Source: Rutidosis leptorrhynchoides
Taxonomy: Eukaryota; Streptophyta; Magnoliopsida; Asterales; Asteraceae
DNA length: 64,000 bases
Assembly: GCF_046630445.1 (NCBI RefSeq)
Contig: NC_092333.1
Span: 3,248,001-3,312,000, forward strand
Reading direction: 5' to 3'
The position numbers and the translations under genes were made by a program. The notes under the pieces are model-generated. The model was not told where the DNA came from. It did no database searches and worked only from the letters and a program-made list of their open reading frames with translations. Below, one piece after another: positions 13,846-27,582 of this stretch (position 1 is the stretch's first letter; each line of letters opens with the position of its first letter).

Positions 13846-13858
13846 TTGGTATCAGATC
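13846..13858 (+). other. A2 primer-binding site
   Basis: TTGGTATCAGATC begins two bases after the LTR end. It matches the TGGTATCAGAGC primer site of plant gypsy elements primed by initiator tRNA-Met, with one visible change (GAGC to GATC). Confidence 0.85.
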
Positions 13859-14227
13859 ATTGGTCTTAGTGAACCAGGTCTTGCATTAGTGTGTCTAACT
13901 GATAGTTGTTAGGATACATTCGTAAGTCTGGACTTCGACTGTGTCTGCATGTCAAAAGTTTTGCCTATCATTTCTTGTCGGAAATTACCTGTCTATCATC
14001 TTAAGTCTAAACGCGTCTTATTGCATTGATTGCATAGATAGAGTATAGACAAAATTCATATCTTGGCATATCTATTACAGTAAACTTTGCCTGACATCTT
14101 CCGTAAAATCCTTCGTAACTTATGGGATTCTGGTATTATAAATACATATGTAAACTATGTATTGAGGAGTACCAAATTAGTCCTATAATCTATTTCATTC
14201 CAAAAATCTTTTCCTTGATTATACAAA

Positions 14228-14674
14228 ATAGATCCTGTATCTAGTTCAAATTCCTTAGATTCCGACAGCTATTCCGATATGGATTTCCACTCAAGTTCCG
14301 AAAACAGCGTAACCGGAATGGATCAACCAATTAGCCATCATCTATTCTGGATGAATTAGGGATGGGTTTGTAATCTACTTAATCATTGGAGACAAGAAGA
14401 AGGCGATCCCTTCCATCCACCACATTCACCTCTTGGCGAAGAACCCGAAGCACTTACCGGCGAACCTGTTCGTAACACCATTTTCACCCTCATTTCCAGA
14501 ACAGCTTGCAACGACTACGTAATATCCAATATTCTAAATCTTATTCATCCGCTTGTCCGAACCGCCAATCATCCCAGTATAATAGAAGAAGTCAACGAGC
14601 TTCGTGCTCGGGTAGTGGCTTTGGAGAATATGGTGCAAGGATTACAAACACCAGCAGCAGCACCAGCAGCATAA
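14228..14674 (+). pseudogene. Upstream (pre-gag position) ORF of A2, broken by a start change and one stop
   Basis: The frame of 148 codons aligns along its length with the intact E ORF at 57991-58392. The start is ATA where ATG is expected, and codon 44 is TAG where E has TGG, in the shared phrase SHHLFWMN-W. Otherwise the frame is open to TAA. The N-terminus is Ser/Asp-rich, the middle is Pro/Glu-rich (EEPEALTGEPV), and the C-terminus VNELRARVVALENMV looks like a short coiled coil followed by a Pro/Ala tail. Its function is unknown. It lies in the leader, after the PBS. Two point changes disable it, and both are consistent with G-to-A on this strand. Confidence 0.75.
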
Positions 14675-15724
14675 CCAGTATCACCATCATCAACACCAAC
14701 AGTACCATTACCACCACCAACAACAACATCCCCATCACACGCCTTAACATCACAATCTGTACCTCGGATATCAACATCATACGCACCATAGGTACCAAGG
14801 AGTACCAACAACAATAAACGATGAAGTATTGATTCATAACTTTATCGGAGAAATATTCTACGGCAATTATGTAATTTCTAAAATCTTAGAGATTATTTAT
14901 CCCAGTTCTAATCATAAATCAGATGAGTAGAGAGGAGAACAGAAACTCCGACAGGAATGGTGCGTAAGGTACAAGCTAGACTTGTTTTACCAACAGCATC
15001 AATAGTACCCTTAGCCTCACCAGTACAGTCAGTTCTGTCAACATCGCCTCTAACATCACAAGCTCTGCCAGTTCAAGAAAGCACCGTAGACATCATTATG
15101 AGTCAACAACGAGTATATTGTATCAATGAGTTATGAAGTATTAACTCAATTCCTCTAAAGAATTTATATGTATATCTTATATATATAAATTTTAAAACCA
15201 TCATAAATCTTTTTGTACTAAGCTATTATGTATGAATTGAAAAAGGGTAAATACTACTCGGATAATTCATATTACTAATATGCTATGATGTACATCTTGC
15301 GTTATCGTTAACTACAATCTCTATTTCAACTCAATGAATTCCATTTCATAATAAACCAAGTGTATTATTCAATTACATAATTGATTCTACATTTTCATTT
15401 TCGATGTACTCGAAACTTTCTAGAAAACATCATCTGTGCCTTGTAAGGTTCACAAGAATTCCACGAGCATCAACATCCTTCACCAAGAAATATCAATAAG
15501 AATAAATAATGAAGTATTGATTTCATTAGTGAAATACCCCGCAAAGATTATGTAATCTTTAATATTTTAGAGATTAATCATTTCTAAGTCAAGCCAAAAA
15601 TCAAATGAGCTTAATATGATATTAACTCATTAAATCTGTATTACATCTGAAAAAATATACATACATATATTTTCATAAAGACGGGAATAAAAATTCTTTT
15701 GTACAAAGTATTAATTGTGAAATC

Positions 15725-15746
15725 TTTAATGGGTAGGTAATACCCG
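15725..15746 (+). promoter_or_regulatory. Internal PPT-like motif with GGGTA/TACCC stem (A2)
   Basis: TTTAATGGGTAGGTAATACCC repeats the motif that abuts the 3' LTR at 17876-17890 (TTTTAATGGGTAGGTAC). Inside the element it continues into TACCC, making a GGGTA-ggtaa-TACCC stem-loop. The same arrangement is present in B, E and the intact element. Confidence 0.7.
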
Positions 15747-16886
15747 GGAAATATTTAAGTTCGCAATTAATATGTTACACTGTACATTCTTCAACTTTGA
15801 TTCAAAAATCATTAACTATACTCACTATCTTCACAGTGATACACAATCATTTCATACAAATTCAATTACATATTCTGATATTGACGGATCAGATTCCAAG
15901 TCATAACTCTGAACCGGTGACGTCATTCTTAGATCTCTACATCTTTCAAAACTATACTTTGACTTCAAAACTGTGCAAGATCCTTTAGCGTTGTTTTTAC
16001 CAAAAATATCTTGTAATCTTTTTTCAAAGTATCCAGTTTTACTATACTTCCAACTAGTCAACCTCGACTTTTCAGATTAGCCTTATTATAATCTTGACAT
16101 ATACATTCTTGTTACCGGGGAACCTTTTATGTTCCACCACATTAGCAGTAAATTTACCAACAACTTCATTGATCATTGACCTTCCGAAAAATCCTTATAC
16201 TCATTGAAACCCTATCATGTACTCATCCACGTCTTGTAACGGTAATTGCCATACCAACTACCAGGAATTAGCAATCAATATTTTGAATCTCGCAGCATTT
16301 TCTATGACAACAGTTATATATAGATAACATCTATCTTCTAGACTTACATACTTCGAATGTGAAGTTTCTGAAAAACATCCCAAACTATGAAACTAGTTCT
16401 CTGAAATTGGAACAATGCTGATGAAGCAGCAAAAACTGTAAACGAACTTAACAGTCCAAAGTTTGATGATAAATAATAGTATGGTGGTAAAGCTGAGAAA
16501 AAGAGAAGGTTTTGAACTGGAAAACGGATTGAGCAGACTATGAAGGAGGCTGTGGACAAATCACAAAGACGAAATCTACCTTCAAAGAATACAAATGATT
16601 CAGTGTCTGCTGAAATACTTAGCAAATACCTTGCTCCTTACTCTAAAACCTTTGCGGACAATATTCTTCATCATCATCTTATCTTAAATATTCTAAGATA
16701 TCATCGTATCTTCCATTATAAATATCCTCCATATTTCTGAAGATATTTTTATAATTATTCTTATCTGAAACCATTCATCTCTTCGCGCTATCTGTGTTAC
16801 ATCATAAAAGAAACTATTTTAGTTTCTAAATTCTGAAACCTTCAAGTTTAAAATATGAATGTTTTGAAGTAGTGTTGGGAACTGAA

Positions 16887-16947
16887 GCATGAATTAGTAT
16901 AATATAATGACACTTGATCAACGTGATTATATTACAGTAAGTCATGC
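16887..16947. other. 61-nt long imperfect palindrome (A2)
   Basis: The arms begin GCATGA and end TCATGC, with a central TAATATAAT / ATTATATTA pair, a stem of about 24 positions (about 20 paired in the E copy) and a 13-nt loop CACTTGATCAACG. Same-length copies lie at 54212-54272 and 59521-59581. Confidence 0.85.
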
Positions 16948-17276
16948 TGAGTTTATAATGGAATGTGATAAAGGTTCACAGATCATACCCTCATCATGAA
17001 CCATGTTACATAACTCTTTCATTCTATTTAACCTCTAAACATATCAAGAAAATATTTTTCTTGGTGATTCGGTCTTTTTCAGATATTCTGGTAATCTGAC
17101 AAATCAAGATCGTGCCATTACAATTCCCTTCTTAGAACATTAACTATGTTCATCCAAAACTCCATACCTACGAATTCTGGACCATTATTCGCTTGACTTA
17201 AAGTCGGAAAGAGAAAACGAAAGCATGAAGCTCTAAAATATAATAGAGAAAATAAAGCCCGATAACAACACTTAAA

Positions 17277-17450
17277 TTACAAACCGTGTATATCAATAAG
17301 TATTGCAACGTAAAGACACGGGAGAACTAAAAACACTATAAAGCCAAGAGTATAGTAAAAGTGAATAGATTCCTCCGGCGGTAGATGAAAAAGAAGAATG
17401 ATAGATATGAAAGTTAGGAGTATATCAAGAATCAGAACTGGATGAAGCAT
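17277..17450 (-). CDS. Antisense 57-aa two-helix membrane protein ORF (A2 copy)
   Basis: An intact ATG-to-TAA frame on the strand opposite to the retrotransposon, between the 61-nt hairpin and the 3' LTR. Residues about 4-21 and 34-50 are strongly hydrophobic (two predicted membrane helices). They are joined by LPPEES and a short aromatic stretch. The end reads IDIHGL. Equivalent frames occur in B (57 aa) and E (55 aa), sharing LPPEES, VFL-LPCLY and ID-HGL. Between this copy and B, about half of the changed codons in the second half are silent, and most replacements are conservative. A TATAAATT lies 78 bp upstream of the ATG. I recognise no family, so function is unknown. Extra antisense ORFs are known in some plant gypsy elements. 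Confidence 0.72.
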   Translation of the reverse strand: MLHPVLILDILLTFISIILLFHLPPEESIHFYYTLGFIVFLVLPCLYVAILIDIHGL

Positions 17451-17527
17451 TTTCACAATCTATTAAAACGTATTAAATAAGAAAGAAGATTATAAGAGTG
17501 GTGAAAATAAATGAAACGGAAGAGGTC

Positions 17528-17536
17528 AATTTATAG
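17528..17536 (-). promoter_or_regulatory. TATA box of the antisense ORF (A2)
   Basis: CTATAAATT on the minus strand, 78 bp before the ATG at 17450. The same box sits 68-78 bp upstream of the ATG in B and E. Confidence 0.6.
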
Positions 17537-17853
17537 CGAAATATCAGACATATCAATCAAGGCAGATTACGCATTTAATCAAAGAAAATCCTAATTTCCG
17601 CAAATTCTGAAGAATCAAATCTTATTTAAATAATGAAGATTTTCTATTCCTTAAATTCCGGAAATCAATCGTTACTACGTTAAGAGATAAGACGCATCTC
17701 TATTCTCCATTTCACTCTATTACGATAATTTCCCTCATACGCTTCGAGTAATCGAATTATTTTATCCATATTATTGAATGGTGATAAAATTCTATTTACC
17801 AACACATATTCGTCTTGTAAACATTTTTATTGTTAGCCATAACGACCTCACTC

Positions 17854-17890
17854 AAATTTCGGGACGAAATTTCTTTTAATGGGTAGGTAC
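17854..17890 (+). promoter_or_regulatory. Pre-LTR hairpin and polypurine tract (A2)
   Basis: AAATTTCG-gga-CGAAATTT, a perfect 8-bp stem with a 3-nt loop, ends at 17872. It is followed 18 bp later by the 3' LTR, with TTTTAATGGGTAGGTAC in between acting as the plus-strand primer region. Confidence 0.85.
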
Positions 17891-20657
<2,767 letters not shown>

Positions 20658-23600
20658 AGAAATAAAAAATGGGAAAAAAATATTCGTACAGTAAAACAAA
20701 GACGTTATAAAAGCAGCAACGTTTTGTAGCAAGTGGTGAGATAGTAGGACCAACATGATTATTGATGTACCTAAATACAATATTAAATAAAAACAAGTAT
20801 CATAGTGGTATTTAAACAGGCACAACAGTTCACATATGAAGGTATTAATTATCGTAAGATTTAAAAGTGCAAAATTCACCATTAAAAATAGTAAAATGTC
20901 ATTTTCTGTATCTAAACTGCTTCGAACGGGAAAAAGCCTTAGGGAAGTCTTGCTCGTAGCGTCATTTTCTAGTGATCTTGCGAAAATGGGCCTAATCTGC
21001 AATTAAAAAATTTTCGGAAAATTGTACATAACTTTGCTCGATTTTGTGGGGAATTTGGTGACTTCAAATATGTGTTTTGCGGCCATATATTCGTATTCAA
21101 TATGAAATTTAGAAATAAAAACAAAAATAAGGTTATGAATCTAGAGAAATAAAAAAAGACTAAAAATACTCGAACAATAAAACCAAGACAGTATAAAAAA
21201 AGAAACGTTTTGCAGCTAGTGGTGAGATAGTAGCCCCAACATGATTCTCGATGTATCTAAAGACAATATTAAATATAAACAAGTATCATAGTGGTATTTA
21301 TATAGGCATAACAGTTTACATGTGAAGGTATTAGTTATAGTAAGATCTAAAAGTGCAAAATTCACCTTTAAAAATAGAAAAATGCCATTTTCTTCATCTT
21401 AACTGCTTCGAACGGGGAAAAGCCTTAAGGAATTCTGGCTCGTAGCGTCATTTTCTAGTTATCTTGCGAAAATGGGCCTAATCTACAATTAAAAATTTTT
21501 CGAAAAATTCTACACAATTTTTCCCGATTTTGTGGAGAATATAGTGACTTCAAATATGTGTTTTGCGGCCATTAGTTATCATCAAAATGAAACTAAACTC
21601 TCATATATTCGCATTCAATATGAAATTGAGAAACAAAAACTTAAATAAGAATATGAATCTAGAGAAATAAAAAAGCGGCTAAAAATAGTCGAACAATAAA
21701 ACAAAGACGTTATAAAAGCGGCAACGTTTTGTAGCTAGTGTTGACATAGTAGCCACAACATGATTCTCGATGTACCTAAATACAATATTAAATAAAAACA
21801 AGTATCATAGTGGTATTTAAACAAACATAACAATTCACATGTGAAGGTATTACTTATCCTAAGATCTAAAAGTGAAAAATTCACCTTTAAAAATAGTAAA
21901 ATGTCATTTTCTACAATTAAACTGCTTCGAACAGGGAAAATCCTTAAGGCAGTCTTGCTCGTAGCGTCGTTTTCTAGTTATCTTGCGAAAATTAGCCTAA
22001 TCTTCAATTAAATATTTTTCAAAAAATTCTCCACAAATTTAGCCCAATTTTGTGGGGAATGTAGTGACTTCAAATGTGTTTTACGGCCATTAATTATCAT
22101 CAAAATGAAACTACACTCATATATTCGCATTCTATATGAATTTTTGAAACAAAAACAAAAATAAGGTTATGAATCTAGAGAAATAAAAAAGCGGCTTAAA
22201 ATACTCGAACAATAAAACAAAGAGGATATAAAAGCATCAACGTTTTGTAGCTAGTGGTGAGATAGTAGCCCCAACATGATTCTCGATGTACCTAAGTACA
22301 ATATTAAATAAAAACAAGTATCATAGTGGTATTTAAACAAGCACAAAAGTTCACATATGAAAGTATTACTTATCGTAAGATTTAAAAGTGCAAAATTCAC
22401 CTTTAATAATAGTAAAATATCATTTTCTACATCTACACTGCTTCGAACGGGGAAAAGCCTTAAGGCAGTCTTGCTCATAGCGTAATTTTCTAGTAATCTT
22501 GCGAAAATGAGTCTAATATGCTATTAAAAATTTTTTGGAAAATTTTACACAAAATTTTCCCCGATTTTGTGGGGAATATAGTGACTTCAAATATGTGTTT
22601 TGTGGCCATTAGCTATCATTAAAACGAAACTACACTCTCATATATTCGTATTCAATATGAAATTTAGAAACAAAAACTAAAATAAGGTTATGAATGTAGA
22701 GAATTAAAAAAGCTGCTAAAAATAGTCGAACAATAAAACAAAGAAGTTATAAAAGCAACAACCTTTTATAGCTAGTGGTCACCCCCAACATGATTCTCGA
22801 TGTACCTAAATATAATATTAAATAAAAACAATTATCATAGTGGTATTTAAACATGCACAACAATTCACATGTGAATATATTACTTATCCTAAGATCTAAA
22901 AGTGCAAAATTCACCATTAAAAATAGTAAAATTTCAATTTCAAAATTTAAACTGTTTCTAACGGAGGAAAACCTTTAAGAAGTCTTGCTCGTAGCACCGT
23001 TATGTAGTTATCTTGCAAAAATGGACCTAATCTGCAATTGGAAATTTTTCAAAAAATTCTGCACAAATTTTTTCCCGATTTTGTGGGGAACGTAGTAAAT
23101 TCAAATATGTGTTTTGCGGCCATTAATTATCATGAAAATGAAACTACACTCTCATATATTCGCATTCAATATGAAATTTAGAAACAAAAACAATAATAAG
23201 GTTATGAATCTAGAAAAAATAAAAAAGCGGCTAAAAATACTCGAACAATAAAATAAAGACGTTATAAAAGCAGCAACGTTTTGTAGCAAGTGGGGAGATA
23301 GTAGGCCCAACATGATTCTCGATGTACCTAAATACAATATTAAATAAAAAAAGTATCATAATGGTATTTAAACAGGCACAACAGTTCACATGTGAAGGTA
23401 TTACTTATCGTAAGATCTAAAAGTGCAAAATTCACCTTTAAAAATAGTAAAATGTCATTTTCTACATCTAAACTGCTTCGAACGGGGAAAAGCCTTCAGG
23501 AAGTCTTGCTCGTTGCGCCATTTTCTAGTTATCTTGCGAAAATTGGACTAATCTGCAATTAATTTTTTTTGGAAAATTTTACACAAAATTTTGCTTGATT

Positions 23601-24321
23601 TTGTGGGGAATTTAGTGACTTCAAATATGTGTTTTACGTCTATTAATTATCATCAAAACAAAACTAAACTCTCATATATTCGCATTCAATATCAAATTTA
23701 GAAACAAAAACAAAAATAAGGTTATGAATCTAGAGAAATATAAAAAGCGGCTAAAAATACTCGAACAATAAAACAATGACGTTATAAAAAAAACCAACGT
23801 TTTGTAGCTAGTGGTGAGATAGTATCCCCAACATGATTCTTGATGTACTTAAATACAATATTAAATAAAAACAAGTATCATAGTGGTATTTAAACAGGCA
23901 CAACAGTTCACATGTGAAGGTATTACTTATCGTAAGATCTAAAAGTGTAAAATTCACCTTTAAAAATAGTAAAATGTCATTTTCTATATCTAAACCGCTT
24001 CGAACGGGGAAAATCCTAAAGGAAGTCTTGCTCGTAGCGTCGTTTCCAGTTATTTTGCGAAAATGGACCTAATCTGCAATTAAAAAATTTTCGGAAAATT
24101 TTACACAAAATTTTACCCGATTTTGTGGGGAATATAGTGACTTTAAATATGTGTTTTGCGGCCATTAATTATCATAAAAAAAACTACACTCTCATATATT
24201 CGCATTCAATATGAAATTTAGAAACAGAAACTAAAATAAGGTTATGAATATTTAGAAATAAAAAAGTTGCTAAAAAAAGTCGAACAATAAAACAAAGACG
24301 TTATAAAAGCAGCAACGTTTT
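20658..24321 (+). repeat. Satellite array, ~518-bp monomers (segment 4)
   Basis: Monomers are anchored at about 20902, 21388, 21907, 22423, 22939, 23458 and 23980 (periods of 486-522). They share a variant CATTTTCTACATCTAAACTG, whereas segments 1-3 have CATTTTCGGCATC, so this is a distinct subfamily. The array ends inside the CAACGTTTT box, where the B' LTR begins. Confidence 0.94.
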
Positions 24322-25499
<1,178 letters not shown>

Positions 25500-26839
25500 T
25501 GATGTTAAAGCGAAGGGGTACAAAATAATTATATTTTTACTACAAAATACTATTAAATACGATACAATTTTACACAAGTTATTTATTTATTTATAGGGTG
25601 GATATACCTAAACATTGCTACAACACTTATAGGCAGTGTACCTAATCGTACAGTAGTGTAGTTTTTAGTAAGTCCGGTTCGTTCCACAGGGATCTTAGCC
25701 AAGTTTAACGCTATATTTTTAAAACTATATTTGTAAATATATAAATATATATAAGTAGTATTATTATTATAAAAGGGGGTTTTTACCGTTTAATGACCGG
25801 TTTGTCGATTTTAAAACTTTAGTCGCAGTTAAAACCTAATGTAAAATCTTAAATATATAAAAGACTTAATTTAAAACGTGAAGTAAATGACAATAATTAA
25901 AGTGCGATAAATTAAAGTGCGATAAAATAAAATTGCGATAATTAAAAAGTATGATAATTAAAAGTGCAATTAAATATGAAATGACAATAAATAAAAGTGC
26001 GATAATTAAAAGTGCAATTAAATATGAAATAAAGGAATTATGCTTATTTAAACTTCTGTAATCATGATGTTTGACGTGTTAATTTTAGTTTATTACCAAG
26101 GGTTAATTGTTCTTTGTCCTGGATTATTCAATATGTCCATCTGGTTTTTGTCCATAACGGTCCATCAGTCATAAATATAAAGTGCGAGTGTCCTCGTCAA
26201 ATTATCCTTATATCCGAAGTCAAATATTCCAACTAATTGGGGACTTAAACTGTAACAAGGTCTTAATACTTTATTTAATAATTACACCAGGATATCGACT
26301 GCCTGTAACCCAAGGTTTTAATACTTTGTTAACAATTACGCCAAGTGTCCTTTTACATAATTCACCCCTGTTTTAATAAATCCATTAACTATTAATCCAT
26401 TCCCGTGTCCGGTTAAATGAACGATTATTTGTACTTATAAATATCCCGCACATCGTGTCCGATCGAGTGTATGTGGTTATTTATAGGTACATCCAATTGT
26501 AAAACTTTATATTAAATTAACAAACTATCATTTAATTAAACAAATATAAAGCCCATTAATAGCCCATAGTCTAATTTCTACAAGTGTCATTCTTTTGTCC
26601 AAACCCCAATTATGGTACAAAGCCCAATTACCCCGTCTTAATATTTTAGCCCAACATCACGATTACTTCGGCTTAAATAAGTATAATAATAACTTAGCTA
26701 CGAGACATTAATTTAAAAAGGTTGAACATAACTTACAATGATTAATAATAGCGTAGCGTTACACGGACATAATTTCGACTTACACCCTTACAATATTCGC
26801 TAACATACCCTTATTATTAAAATTAAAATTAAAATTAAA

Positions 26840-26845
<6 letters not shown>

Positions 26846-26922
<77 letters not shown>

Positions 26923-27114
26923 AGAGATAGAGAGGATAGAAAAAGGAGTACCAAACTCGGCTGAAAACTTTGCAATTTATAGCACTTGGCCTGACTTTTG
27001 GCCCTATGCGATCGCATGGAAATTGTGCTTCCTGGCCATGCGACCGCATGGCCCTCTGATCCAGCTCACATAATTTTGTTTTCTTGTTTGCCAACGGTTT
27101 TAATATATAATATA

Positions 27115-27189
<75 letters not shown>
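26846..27189. repeat. Two (TA)n tracts in the Athila-like 3' LTR
   Basis: Tracts at about 26846-26920 and 27118-27189. The first is only about 30 bp in the other LTR (near 44153), and the second is almost absent there, which explains the 102-bp length difference between the LTRs. Confidence 0.95.
27004..27051. promoter_or_regulatory. Paired GCGATCGC palindromes, 32-bp spacing (Athila-like 3' LTR)
   Basis: CTATGCGATCGCATGG at 27004-27019 and CCATGCGACCGCATGG at 27036-27051, start-to-start 32 bp. These are slightly decayed copies of the perfect pair at 44269 and 44301. Confidence 0.85.
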
Positions 27190-27193
<4 letters not shown>

Positions 27194-27582
27194 AAGAATT
27201 AATTATATATTATATTATATTCATGTGCATAGTTGACTTGTAATTTTTAGTCCGTTGCATCGAGCGTTGAGAGTTGACTCTGGTCTCGGTTCCGGATTTT
27301 TGAACGTCTTTGCGTACAATTTAATATCTTGTACTTTGCGTTTCGCGGCTTGTACTCTTGTAATTTCTAGACGTTTCTCATCAATAATTTGAATCACTTA
27401 GATTGTACTTTGTACTTTTGAGCTTTTTGGTCATTTGCGTCTTCAATTCGTCGAATCTGTCTTTTGTCTTCACCTTTTATTATTTAAACGAATATCACTT
27501 GTAAATAGAACAATTGCAACTAAAAGCTTGTCTTTCTTGAGGGATAATGCTATGAAATATATGTTCGTTTTTAGCATTATTA

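Larger units (their letters stand above)
14675..17276 (+). other. A2 interior without intact genes
   Basis: AT-rich sequence shared piecewise with B (52531-54591) and partly with E (58393-59904). A leader phrase, GTACTAAGCTATTATGTATGAA (about 15217), is shared with the intact element at 36254. A short frame at 16540-16740 has a decayed counterpart in B near 53870-54000, sharing 'YLAPYS', and may be a remnant of a coding segment whose identity I cannot name. Two embedded sites are listed separately. Confidence 0.7.
25500..27582 (-). repeat. Athila-like 3' LTR
   Basis: 2083 bp, matching 42804-44784 base for base over long stretches. It contains (TA)n tracts at 26846-26920 and 27118-27189 that are shorter in the other LTR, and the palindrome pair at 27004-27051. 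The minus-strand start has changed from TGATAATGC to TAATAATGC. Confidence 0.93.

Noticed and set aside
14569..14837. Val/Leu-rich antisense frames over the A2 and E upstream ORFs (also 58310-58504)
   Set aside because: Complement of the CCA/CAC/AGC-rich 3' tail of the sense ORF; low complexity and not shared in frame.
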